Origin: Przewalskia tangutica
Taxonomy: Eukaryota; Streptophyta; Magnoliopsida; Solanales; Solanaceae
Direction: 5' to 3'
Assembly (NCBI GenBank): GCA_029844215.1
Contig: CM056734.1
Coordinates: 11,170,501-11,234,500 of the forward strand
Length of the DNA stretch: 64,000 bases
Position numbers and translations under genes: made by a program. Below are positions 11,956 through 22,790 of the stretch, piece by piece. Below the pieces are notes generated by a model. It saw nothing but the letters and a program-made list of their open reading frames with translations. It made no database searches and was not told the origin of the DNA. Numbering within the stretch: the stretch's first letter is position 1; each line of letters starts with the position of its first letter.

Positions 11956-14470
11956 AAAGTGGTATCGAGCGCTTAATCCTGAAAGTGTCTACATCAGTAT
12001 CCAGAGAGTTCGATTATCGGTGTGCGCACCACACCAATAATCGTGAGGCTATAGGTATTTAGGATTGGTTTCTATTCTTCTCACTCGAGATCGTGCCTTA
12101 GAGTCGTGTTGTAAGTTGACCCTCCGACGTATTTCTTTCCCTTACCGCTATGCCTCCGCGTAGGCAACCCGCCCAGAGGGCAAGGCGACCAGGAGCCGCG
12201 AGTAGAGTTCGGAGGGTGGCGAGGGCACAGCCCAATCATTACCTAGGGTAGTGCTTCATTCGGGAGTTCTGCGACGCCACTAGCCCAAAGAAGTTTAGCA
12301 CGGCGGCAGCAGCGCTTCATCGCGCCATGATATATGAACCTTCGCCCACGACCGAACATGAATTTAGATCGCAAGAAGACGCACTTACATTAGCTATGGA
12401 TTTGGCTACCGCAGAGTATACCGATGCATCGCGAGTCTTGATGAATATCAACGGTAGGGTCAAAGAGTAGTTCTTCGCTTAGGCTTGAGCATGGCCTCGT
12501 ACGAGCTTATACACGCAGCCGAGAAACGTAGAGATCGACGGGTTAACCAGGGCGATGAAGAGGGCCGAGCGAAGGTCCTTTGGTAACTTTCGAGGCGAGT
12601 CACCTCACCAAAGATTTGATTATGCACATCCACAACGCAGAGTGGTCTTCCACGATTTCGTGACATTCGGTATGCAGGAGTTGGTTAGAACTCCGTGGCT
12701 TCCGGCTCATTGGCGCACGCCATCCCGGAATGTCGCTTTTAGTCGGGTACTTGTTGTACTGCGCCGTCGTGGCCATGTGTCGAATGGGTGACCTAGTAGG
12801 AGGACTTTGCCTTCGATCTGGTGGTAGTTCGTCACCTTCCTTAGCTATGCGCGCTCTACGGGCGTGTTTGATTAGAACGACTAAGGAGCAAGCGGAGATA
12901 TAGATATATCTTTAACCTCTGAGATCAAGATGTGTGATAAGTGAGTATACCTTAAGTGCTATGTTCGATAGCAGTGTGTTAGTCGTGATTAGATCATGGT
13001 TGTTTAACCGAGTAAGATTTTGGGGATGAAGGTGTGAGCCTTAGAGCTTACGTAAAGACCTTGTGAGCAGGCCATCTCGAGAAAGGTGTAGTGTTATGTT
13101 TGACTTTATCTGAGTGCATAGTGCACGTGAGTTATGTTGGGACAGTCCCTAGTAGTGTGGAATGAAAGAGGTAGTTGAGCTAAGAAGACCGCCAGGTTTT
13201 CGTAACGTGATTAGTGAGATTGTTCCGCCGGAGCTAGTATGACGCGCGTGCCGGTCGGGTTGAGGCCACGCCGCGTCAACCCGCCGCAGTTTGGTGGTCG
13301 GGTCATGTGGTGGTCCCGCCGTGGTAGGTCACGAGGTGTTAGGCCCATGTTCGCTAACCAGACGAGTTCGTGGATTCGACCGGCTGGTCGCCGATGGGGC
13401 AGCCCATCGTGTTCTTCGTTGGGACCGCTTCTCGCAGGTTACGCGAGATGTTGCATCGTAAAGGTTGTAAGGTCGCACGGTGCCTACCTTCACCTTATGA
13501 CGCATGCAGAGCCTGTGGTACTACTGTTTTTGTTTCTAAGTCTTACCAGCAGGTTAAGAACTCGTGAGTCTCGAGACCGCATTCGCCTCGAGCCAAGCGT
13601 GGATTTCGTGGATAGTTGCGAGAATTGTTGTCTCCCGTCAGCGAGTGTTTAAGCTACCATTTCGGTGTTCGGATGTCGCCTTACGAAGCCTCAGGGGCGG
13701 ATGTGCGAGTCGGCCGATTGGTTCGATGTTGGCGATTCGATAGTTGGTTCAGCTTGTTCCAGCAGATGTGGATAGAGTAAAGCTTGTCTAGAAGAGGTTC
13801 GCACCGCAGAAATCGTGCGGATAATCGGCGACGACGCTTAGAGTTCAGGTTGACGGTCGATCTTCTTGGAAGCACCACCCCGGGGTGGGTGTGACGAGTT
13901 TTGGAAGACAGAGGGAACTTAGCCCGAGTTGTTTTGGGCCTTTTTAAGTTCATGTGAAGAATAGGCCAGGTTGCCTATATGTTAGCTTTTGCCGTCCGAC
14001 TTAGGAGGCAGTACGTCCGGTCCTTCGTATTGTTATGTTCGGAAAGTATCGGAGATCCATCCAGAGTGTTCCCAGTTAATGATGACCACGTTAGAGATAG
14101 TAACCCCGAGTTTTGGAAACCGATGTCAAAGATCCAAAATGTGGTAAGAGTTCGAGTGTACGCCACCTCGGGATCGCGTGCAGCCGGTACCATTTGTTGG
14201 GTCGCGGAGTGAACCTCGCGCAAAGTGACAAAAGTGGTATCATTTCTTTTGTAAAGAGAGCGAAGGAAGTATGTTTTAGACCCGGAGAGGTGTTTGTGGT
14301 GATGTTAGAGGTGTTTCCTCGTGGACTGGAGGTAAGTATTTTTGCGCAAGTTGGTTCCGTACGCTGCGTGGCGTGATTGTTTTCGTAAGTATAGCAGTGA
14401 GGACTATACCGCGCGTTTGTTTGAGACTTAGAAGGAACATTCGGGACGAATGTTTCTAAGGAGGGGAGAA
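11956..14470 (+). other. Internal region 2 of the gypsy-like array
   Basis: A second copy of the internal region, collinear with 6123-8614 from the primer-binding site to the polypurine tract (GGAGGGGAGAA at the 3' end). The MPPR/Q-type gag-like start recurs at 12150 and again decays at once. Reading frames of up to about 170 codons here are antisense to the element and resemble no protein. Confidence 0.7.
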
Positions 14471-17400
14471 TGTTATACCCCGTATTTCCAGAGTATGTAC
14501 GTAAGGACGTACGTAGAAAATTTGAACTTGAGAAAGTAGCTTGGCCGAAATTTATTTGTGCACAACACCCGATTAGAGTCGTGTTTCGCCGTAACGTTTC
14601 CACAACTTTGGGAGGGGAATTTCCGGCTCTGTACTTTTTAATTGTTGGGGATTTTTCCGAGTGACGTTACCTTGTGGACCAACAAGAGGGCGCCACTTGG
14701 CACCTCCAATCGGTGGCTTGAAATCGCCCAACTTGGACGAAATGGATGCGTAAGGCACGTTTTGTGCCTTGACAAAGTCGGCGGTAGGTAGGATATTTGT
14801 GTTTGGTAAATCCTAGCCCTACACTTGCCTAACACATGGATTGATCTTGGCCTTTGGTTGGCCATCCTTGACCTATAAATACCCTCTCCCTTAGATGAAG
14901 TCTTCATCCTTTCCACAAATCTATCAGTGTTAAACTCTTCCTCCCTTGTGTTTTCGTTTCCCTGCAGGCTTAGCCGAGAGCACCCTTCCCTCGTCGAGTA
15001 CCCCAAGTGGGTAGGCCGAGGGTATACACCTCCTCTCGGGTGCTAGCCTGGGTACCCCTAGCCTAGTTGCTTTCGTATAATACACCCCCTCTCTGGTAGA
15101 AATACTCTCAAAAGTATTAATGCCCAAATTACCTTAGCCGTATACCTTGTAGTATTCTAAGGTTATACTTATACTAAAAGCCCGTAAATACTATTATACT
15201 TCCTTCCACACAAAACCGAAACCACGAGGAAAATCTCCATAGTTAGTGGAGTATTAAGTAAAAGTTGGTTAGAACTTCTAGGGTTGGTTGGAGCGGGTTC
15301 GAGCACACTGAGTAGAGCTAAACCTTGCTCGGGATCGACATTTAAACTCGGATAATTATGGGCTTATCGAGGTAAATATCTTGTCCTCTATTGTAATTGG
15401 AAATTACATGTTTGCTTGAATATATAGTCAAGTATACTATATATAGAATCGAACGTAGTTATCGGCAATGTCTTGCGACTTAAGCCCAATTTAAAGAAGA
15501 ATACTCAACCGTAATTACATAGGTCAGACATGAGACTTGTAGTAGTACCGTGGAGTAGAATTGTACTAGGGGTTAGGCGATAACCCCGTTGGCTTGGTAG
15601 CAGCCTCTGCAGAGTAGATTTACGCTGTTGCGGGGAGGCGCCAATTTTCTGAGAATGTTCTGCGATGAGATCTAAATGTTAATAAAGTCACTGTGGCCTT
15701 ATAGGTCAAGTACTACGTGTGGCGCGATCTACTGGGCTTAGGAGTAGCGACGTTTGGAAGTACTTGAGCGTTTTGCTATTAGTCGATACTCGCCGCGAGG
15801 TATGTGAACCTCTTCCTATCTCTTCTAGCATGATATGTGTGAACTATGTAGTACGGTGACGCGTACGTGTGCTAAATGTATTTGATTGGTTTAAAACATA
15901 AAGTGTTATAACGCTTTATGGGAAGTTGGTTATAACGACTTTATGTTGGTAAGAAAATACTGTGGTCTTAAAAGGTAAATCGATTTGAACTATAATCGCT
16001 TGTTATGTGTTAATAAAGAACTTGAAGTATTTCAAAAGATTTTTGAATCATTTTGAAAGAAGAAGTAATACTTGGTTTTTGAAAACTTAAGAGTTATACT
16101 AGCTTTATGGGAAGTTAGGTATAACGGCTTAAGAATGTTTTACTGATTTCGAATCGAAATCGTATCGACAAACCATCGCGGCGTTAATAAAAGGAAATGT
16201 TTTGACAGATTAAGCATTATTAAAACCAAGAGAAACTTCCATCCGCATGAAGCTAAGATGAGACAAAATGATATTTCCTAGATCACTACAGTAATAAGAT
16301 TGTTATAAACAAGAATATCCTACTCACATATAAGACTTATGTTTCTCAGATTGTTTAAAAGAGAATTATATTCTTAAATGAATAAGACTATGAACTACGA
16401 AACCTTTCTAAAATAAGAAACGTGAATATTTGAAATTAGGCAAACTCGACGCTTGGAAAATAATGTTGTTACTTGATTTTACAAAGGTAAGTGTTTTGGT
16501 TTATTTAAAAGATACCACTCTATTTTATACTACGTATCAGGTGACTTATGTGAAAGCAACGGATCTTTTAAAAGATTTAATGTATGAAGTACTTTGCGGT
16601 AGATACCCGAACTTGTTAGCTTAAAGTACCTTGTGTGAATAACTTGATTGTGTTGGTTTCGAGATAGCCTTGTAAATACTTTCTTGTTGATGTGATAAGT
16701 GAAAATGTTAGGATGCTACGTGTGTTAGTATCTTGTGTGATCGTGATGTAAGGGGTCATTCTTGTTATGCTTACGTTGTTAAACGTTAAGCCCCAGACTA
16801 TTATTGTATCACATACCCTTTGACTTATTATACCGAGGGCTTGCCACCCTTGACGCGGGTCTTTACGCCTATGCGGTCCTCGTGACTACGCGAGCGCGGA
16901 GCTCCGAGGATTGATCATTCCGGTGTTTAGCCCGACGCGGGGATTCCTATGCGGTTTGTCGAGACTATGCGGTCTTTTGAGACTATGCGGTCGCGGAGCT
17001 CAGCGGATACCGAGGGTTAGCCGCCTTCGACGCGGTATACCTCGCGATGCAGGACCATGATTCGAGGAATACCTCACGCGGTCCGTGTGTGACCTATGCG
17101 AGTCGCGAGAGTTCCGTGGATAGACGCCAAGACTTTGATATTGCGAAAGTGGCCGCCTTCGATCATTACGCGGTCTAGAAAGACCTCGGATACGCTTTGT
17201 GGTATTTTTGGCACCGCTGGTCTTAGTAGTCGGCTATGCCTTCGCACTTGCCCCGCACGGTTTATTGTGATGACTTTGAGGCGTGAGTCCCCGACTTGAC
17301 ATGATCGCTTATTTGTTGTGGAATCGTAGTTTGCTTATCATACATGTCTCCCGCTTTATAGACTATTATGATTTCATTTACGATTTTTAGTTTCACATAC

Positions 17401-17807
17401 TGCACTGTTATCGACTTTCGGGGCCGCTCACGCCAGCAGTCGAGGTACACCATCGTTGATCCTAGCTCGTGGTCACAGCCGTTGGGAAGCTCCGCTTCTC
17501 CGAGGCTTATCACGTATAGTCCCCGTCGTAGTAAGTGTTTACATTCGTGGTTTGGCGGGCCCCGTCCCGCCGTGTTGTCATATCATTCGTAGAGGTCCAG
17601 AGTAATCCGTTGTGGCGTGGTTGTAAAAAGGATTAAACTGTTCATGTCGAAAAAGTTGTCATTTATATATATGCCGAAAGGCAAGTTTTCTCAGATTATT
17701 GTTTCATATTTCATAATATGTCTTGTATCATTTTATGTTCCATTACATTCGATGTTGTATCACCAGGGTGCCCGGTAGGCACTACCACGCCCGAATCGGT
17801 CGTGACA
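14471..17807 (+). repeat. LTR 3 of the gypsy-like array
   Basis: About 3.34 kb with the same ends; it is followed directly by the right AGTAA duplication at 17808-17812 and then by host copia sequence in frame. Confidence 0.9.
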
Positions 17808-17812
17808 AGTAA

Positions 17813-18120
17813 GGGAGAGCTTTATCCAATCACAACTACCACCACTTGCACGAGTCAAGTCACGCCGTTTCATCGTTGCTCGCCTGCTCTTCCTCAGGTA
17901 CGACGTTTGGTTCATCCGGGATCGTCTATTATTTTCTTTTTGCATAAAAATAATTTTATTTCTTATAAGGGTACGCAAAGTAATCCACTTTGTCCTTCTT
18001 GTCCGTAAGCAAAACATGTTCGATTGCCATTTGTAGCCTTTACTTCTCGTTCTTTGTTGTCTTTTGATGTTATTCATAGTGATTTATGGACATCTGTCGT
18101 TTTAAGTTCTTTGGGCCATC
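17813..18120 (+). pseudogene. copia GAG-pre-integrase and integrase N-terminal remnant
   Basis: The host frame resumes with GELYPI and runs through a short linker to the zinc-binding end (NPLCPSCP, with an in-frame TAA, then AKHVRLPF) and the first integrase core residues (…VIHSDLWTS). A further indel or stop is present. The frame is then cut by the solo LTR at 18126. Confidence 0.75.
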
Positions 18121-18125
18121 GTTAT

Positions 18126-19337
18126 TGTCAGGCGATTTCCACGCGCTTAACGCAAGTGTACGTATCGTCTCAAGTAGTATAGTCTGTAAGATCGAATATC
18201 GTCCTCAGAGACTGGTTTCTAATTACCGTTCATCTATTTTTTTGGTATCTATTTGGCGATCGATAATTGAGTTTGGTTTTTGGTTAACTACTAGAATAAT
18301 TGCAAGAATTAATTAAACTATTAAGTTGTAATCAGATTATGAAGGAATTAGGGCTTTCAATTTCCTAGACTATCCACTCTATTCAATCCTTAATGCGAAT
18401 AGAATGATTCTCCTTCTTCGTTAAGATAGCGGTTAATTAGATTGTCTTATATTCCGGTTAGGATATGTAATCACTCAATCCCAGTGCAGAACCCTTGTAT
18501 ATTTCTATAATGGGATTTACTACATAAGAGGATTAAGAACAGTAACCTATTATGTTACACAAGTATCGGAGTACTTTCGTCCGCGATTCTAACCTATGTA
18601 TATTCAATTACAGCATATCCAAATCTCTTCTCTCGGTTCTAGATTCGAAATCATATGAGTTATGATAATTAGTGATCAATTAACTATTAATCATTCAAAC
18701 CAATTATTGAATAGATCTTAATCTAAGTGAAGAAGAAATCAACTAATGCATTAATTCATGAATAAGAGTTTCAAGTGATTCCAAAGGAAAGCCCTAATAA
18801 AGTGTTAGCTCCTAGCCATAGACATGCTAAGAACTAATACAATTACCAACATAAACTGAATTAAAAAGAAAGAAAGAAAAATACTCCAAGCTAAAGTCTC
18901 CAATTGCAACTCTCAATCTTGCCCTATGTTCTCTTCTCACTTAGAATGACCGCCTCATTCTCAAAGAATAATCTCTAGGGCTTTTGTATCTATCAAATTT
19001 TGTGTCCTATGGATCAATTTGTCCTTTGCCAATTAAAACTTGAATCGATTTTCCGTGCATCGCGACCACATTGTGGCCGCAACGCCAATCTTCGTGGGTA
19101 TTCTGCGGTTTGGCCATGTACTGCACGGCTTTTTGTCTGCTTCTTCATTTTACGTCCTTCTTGCCTCAGATTCCTCCTTTTATGCCCCCTTTTCATTCCT
19201 TTTCGCCATTTTGCCATTTTGGACCGCTGTGACCCAGAAGAAAGAAAAACAAGTCTAATACTATACTAAACACAACAAAAACGAGTAAAATACTAATTAA
19301 AAATGACTAAAAAAGGGTATATAAAATATGCCTAACA
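18126..19337. mobile_element. Solo LTR, about 1.2 kb, inserted in the copia integrase
   Basis: The segment starts TGTCAGGC and ends GCCTAACA (TG..CA with an imperfect terminal inverted repeat). It is flanked by GTTAT at 18121-18125 and 19338-19342, a 5-bp target duplication. The integrase frame continues after it (…YNLFWMI.., like the YYVLFLDDYS region of copia integrases). There is no primer-binding site, internal region or second LTR, so this is a solo LTR left by LTR-LTR recombination. Family and orientation were not determined. Confidence 0.85.
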
Positions 19338-19940
19338 GTTATTATAATTTATTTTGGATGATTATTCTAATTTTTGTGGACCTTTTCGTTATCCAAAAAA
19401 TCTCAAGTCTTTCCACTTTCTTAAAATTTAGAGCATTCATCTGTACCCAATTCGAACGGAAAATTAAAAATATTCAATGTGATAATGACAAGGAATACGA
19501 TAATGGGTTATTTCAGGAATTTTGTGATGCTAATGACATAATTTTCCATTTTTATTATCCTCATACGTCCTCGCAAAATGGGAAAGCCGAACAGAAAATT
19601 TATACCATTAGTAATATTGTCCGAACTTTATTAGCCAATGCTTCCGTACCCCATTCCTTTTGGCGTCATGCACTACAAATGACTACTTACCTCATTAATG
19701 TACTTCCTACCAAAGGGTTAGCATATGAATCCCCCCTTAAAATTCTAAATAATAAGAATCTTTCGTATTCACATCTTAGGGTCTTTGGGTGTTTATGCTA
19801 TCCATTTTTTCGTCAACTACAATTAACAAATTTCAAGCCCGTTATATTGCTTGCGTGTTTTTGAGTTATCCATCTAATCATAGTGGTTACAAATATTTTG
19901 ATTTATCGTATAATAGAATCATAATTTATCGTCATGTTAT
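19338..19940 (+). pseudogene. copia integrase core remnant
   Basis: The frame to 19864 carries integrase catalytic-core features: QCDNDKEYDN (usual: SDNG.EY/F), then the TSSQNGKAEQKI segment (usual: PQQNGVAERK, with the catalytic Glu kept). PLKIL and LRVFGCLCYP follow; these mark the end of the core and the start of the C-terminal region. The frame is then broken by a frameshift and stops. Confidence 0.85.
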
Positions 19941-21087
19941 TTTTTATGTTCGTTTGCTAAAGTAAGTAGTCCTGCGCCTAGTTCGTATAATTTTTTAGAT
20001 GACGATGTCTCACCATATATTATCCACCATTTATCGAACTTGTCCCGTGATCAAAATACGTCAGCAAGCCCACTGCCTGTTGGCCCACACAGTCTTGTTA
20101 CCAGTGTTCCGCCGATTCTGCCTTGTGGGCCAGAAACACGGCCCAATACCGATCTCGGTATTGTTCTAGTGTTCCAGCCCATTCCAGTGTCGGCTTCCAC
20201 CCATGTTTCAGTTATTGGGCGAGCAGGCCCAATGCATGTTGGCTAGTCTGTCACAGTCCCGCACATTGCCCAAAATCCACCAAACTCTACCTCGAGTCAA
20301 TGGCCTATTACTCATAGTCGAAAGGGTATTTTTAAACCAAAACAACATTTTAATCTCAATTCTAATGTCTCTAAGTCCCCACTATCACGTAACCATGTGT
20401 TTGCACTACATGACCCGAATTCGAAATTGACTATGACCTGCGAATATAATGCTCTTATTGAAAATAAGACGTAGGAGTTAGTGCCTCGTCCATTTGGTGT
20501 TAATATTATTCGGTATATGTGAATTTTTACTCATAAAGAAATTTCGGATGGTTCTTTTGAGAGGCATAAGACTCATCTTGTATGTGATGGTAAAACTCAA
20601 CAACATTTTGTCTCTTATACAAATGCTTATTGGGGTGACTGTCCTGATACCAAACGATCGACATCTGGTTACTGTATGTTTCTTGGTGATAACTTGGTCT
20701 CATAGTCCGCAAAATGCCAGACTACATTATCGAGATCTAGTGCAGATGCCGAGTATCGAGGGGTAGCCAATGTGGTGTCTGAATCATGTTGGTTGCGTAG
20801 TCTTGTGTTAGAATTTCATTTTTCCATTCAGAAAGCTACTTTGGTCTACTGTGATAATGTTAGTGTCGTCTATCTTACTGGTAATCCGGGCCAACGTCAG
20901 CGCACTAAACATATCGAGATGGATATCCACTTTCTTCGTGAAAAGATAGCCCGTGGATAAGTACGCGTCTTGCATGTCCCTTTTAGGTACCAATTGCAGA
21001 CATCTTTACTAAGGCACTTCCCTCTATTTTATTTGAAGATTTTAGGGACAGTCTCAGCGTACGACAACTGTCCGCTATGACTGCGAG
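19941..21087 (+). pseudogene. copia reverse transcriptase stub and RNase H remnant
   Basis: A Pro/Ser-rich linker (20040-20330) precedes a reverse transcriptase start (…CEYNALIENKTWELVPRP) broken by stops at about 20520. The body of the polymerase, including the YVDD motif, is missing: the sequence jumps to RNase H (WGDCPDTKRSTSGYC, SSADAEYRG, NPGQRQRTKHIEMD, HFLREKI). This is an internal deletion of roughly 1 kb relative to a complete copia pol. The polypurine tract just before the 3' LTR is weak (CTGCGAGTG). Confidence 0.8.
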
Positions 21088-21307
21088 TGTGTGACAAATA
21101 TACCGTGTATACACGGAATCCGAGCCAAATAAGGTGACCGAATTGTAATCAAAGTTGTATACAAACTTACCATAGTTGTAGAATTCTTGTATAAGTAGAA
21201 TTAAGATTTTAGAAATATAGTAAAAATATGATTTTCTATATTTGGAGATTGTAAATTGTATATATGCCTTTTCATTAATGAAAATAATAAAGCGATTATT
21301 TCTTTCA
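21088..21307 (+). repeat. 3' LTR of the old copia element
   Basis: TGTGACAAATATACC… to …TTTCTTTCA, paired with 1049-1279. It directly follows the RNase H remnant. Confidence 0.75.
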
Positions 21308-21566
21308 CTAATGTAACCACTGTGAAAATTGAAGCTGCAGGTCGAATTGCGTAGTAACCATAAGACTCCATGATTTCATTTGGAGAATATGTTGTCAACT
21401 TGTTATAGCACAAAAGTTCAGAACAGTAGAAATAGACACATCAATTTCATCTTAGGTAGATTTGTAATTTGCTATTAATTGCTCCAGTTCCGAGACATGC
21501 ATAATCTCATTTTTTTTTTAAAATCCTCCCTTCTTGGAGGACATTTGTAAGTCCAATATCATAATT
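21308..21566. other. Intergenic, no feature seen
   Basis: AT-rich sequence between the old copia element and the TRIM. No gene-like frame was seen. Confidence 0.5.
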
Positions 21567-21571
21567 AGACT

Positions 21572-21911
21572 TGTTAAGAGTCTCACATCGTTAATGAAAT
21601 GAGAATATGAACTCCTTATATAGATTTGGACAATCCTCACCCTCCAAGCTAGCTTTTGAGATTGAGTTAGGCCCAAGATCAATTTTTTACATGGTATCAG
21701 AGCCAGACTTATTACAATTCTTTGTTCACTGATGTTGGCCCTCAAATTATATTATCCACGCTCCAGTTAACGAGGTCTGAACGTGTGGAGAGTGTTAAGA
21801 GTCCCACATCAGTAATGGAATGAGAACATGAACTTCTTATATGGACTTGGACAATCCCACCCTACAAGCTAACTTTTGGGGTTGAGTTAGGCCTAAGATA
21901 CATTCTTTACA
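21572..21911 (+). mobile_element. TRIM element (miniature LTR retrotransposon), 340 bp
   Basis: Two LTRs of about 120 bp (21572-21691 and 21793-21911), both starting TGTTAAGAGTC and ending TTTACA, flank an interior of about 100 bp. The interior opens with a tRNA-Met primer-binding site (TGGTATCAGAGCC at 21692) and closes with a purine-rich tract (GTGTGGAGAG). The flanks carry an exact 5-bp duplication AGACT (21567-21571 and 21912-21916). There is no coding capacity; it must be mobilised in trans. Confidence 0.92.
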
Positions 21912-21916
21912 AGACT

Positions 21917-22479
21917 AGATACAAGTTTAGCGTTATCAATATCAACCAGCTAGAATTAGGCACCTCCTTTTCATTCGAGCTAGATTCGTGATTTGCTAAT
22001 TAGTTGCTCTTCTAATTCCACTATACATTATGGGGCTGAGACGTGCATAATCTTAAGAAGATCAGCAAATTCTTTCCCTAAGTTACTCACTATACCTCAG
22101 CTGAAAACTGACAAATTTTTAAGTAGAGGATATACTTTGTTAGGTGGAGTGCTTGAAAGACGTTTTCATTTTCTTTTTTTATATCAAGTTTCTTGGCTTT
22201 ACGATAGACTACTTTTTGAGATAGTAGTACCGACCCCTCAACACTATTATCAGTCAATCGCGAAATGTGTCTGAATGATCAGAGTTTGAGAACAGAGCAA
22301 CTGATATTGGTGCTATACCAAAAGAGAGCAAAGTGCTCCCACCAGAATTTACAGATTCTGTATTTTAAGTTCACCTCCTTTGCCATTCAGCTATGCTCGG
22401 GACAACGTTTTCCTTTTCTTATCGTACGCGCGCTCCTCCTTAATGATCATAACTGACATTGCACCATATCTCATTTCTC
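21917..22479. other. Intergenic between TRIM and copia element
   Basis: No gene or transposon end was recognised. Short open frames (up to 93 codons) are not protein-like. Confidence 0.5.
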
Positions 22480-22484
22480 GTTCC

Positions 22485-22790
22485 TGATGAAACACAGATG
22501 AATGTTCAAGAAATCACTACATCGCCATTATTGACGATGCAGTCGAAAGGAAGAAGAAAGGTGAAAGGCGGTTGAAGAGAAAAGAGAGAGAGAGACGATG
22601 GACTGGACGAGAAGGATCTGGAATGAGGAAAAAATATGTATTGTTATTGAATATCAGCACATGTACATGTATTTATACTATACATGGTAAATGACCAAAA
22701 TATCCAACTAACTAAAAAATATCTCCCAATCTCCTTTAACTAATACTAACTATCTCTAATTACAATGTACAATTATGAATAATCTCAACA
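22485..22790 (-). repeat. 3' LTR of the minus-strand copia element
   Basis: 306 bp, next to the polypurine tract at 22791-22803 (CCCTCCCTCAAG on the plus strand). On the minus strand it contains a TATAAATA box (about 22670-22685) and an AG-rich stretch (GAGAGAGAGA on the plus strand). Confidence 0.95.

Larger units (their letters stand above)
2792..17807 (+). mobile_element. Tandem (three-LTR) non-autonomous Ty3/gypsy-like element, LARD-type
   Basis: Three copies of a 3.3-kb LTR (TGTTATACCCCG…GGTCGTGACA) alternate with two copies of a 2.5-kb internal region, and a single 5-bp duplication AGTAA flanks the whole. Each internal region starts with a primer-binding site like AAGTGGTATCGAGCGC (tRNA-Met type) and ends at a polypurine tract (GGAGGGGAGAA or a close variant). 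No protease, reverse transcriptase or integrase motif can be read in either internal region. Long LTRs with a short non-coding interior fit a LARD-like derivative. The LTR start and polypurine context look like Tekay/Del-type chromoviruses, but that is from memory. Confidence 0.9.
1049..21307 (+). mobile_element. Degenerate Ty1/copia LTR retrotransposon, host of two nested insertions
   Basis: Related ends of roughly 220 bp at about 1049-1279 and 21088-21307 share long stretches (for example the ACACGGAAT..GAG..AAATAAGG block and TTTCTTTCA at the 3' end) and are read as a pair of LTRs. A weak primer-binding site (TGATATCAGAAG, like the TGGTATCAGAGC site for initiator tRNA-Met) follows the left LTR. 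Between the LTRs, in copia order, are remains of gag, protease, GAG-pre-integrase, integrase, a stub of reverse transcriptase and RNase H. The reading frame is cut at 2787-2791 and at 18121-18125 by two younger insertions and resumes after them. Stops and frameshifts make it inactive. No clear target-site duplication of its own was found. Confidence 0.85.

Noticed and set aside
13239..13652. Open frames of 100-170 codons in the interior of the gypsy-like array, on both strands
   Set aside because: They are not conserved as frames between the two interior copies, match no retrotransposon domain, and shift with the many small indels.
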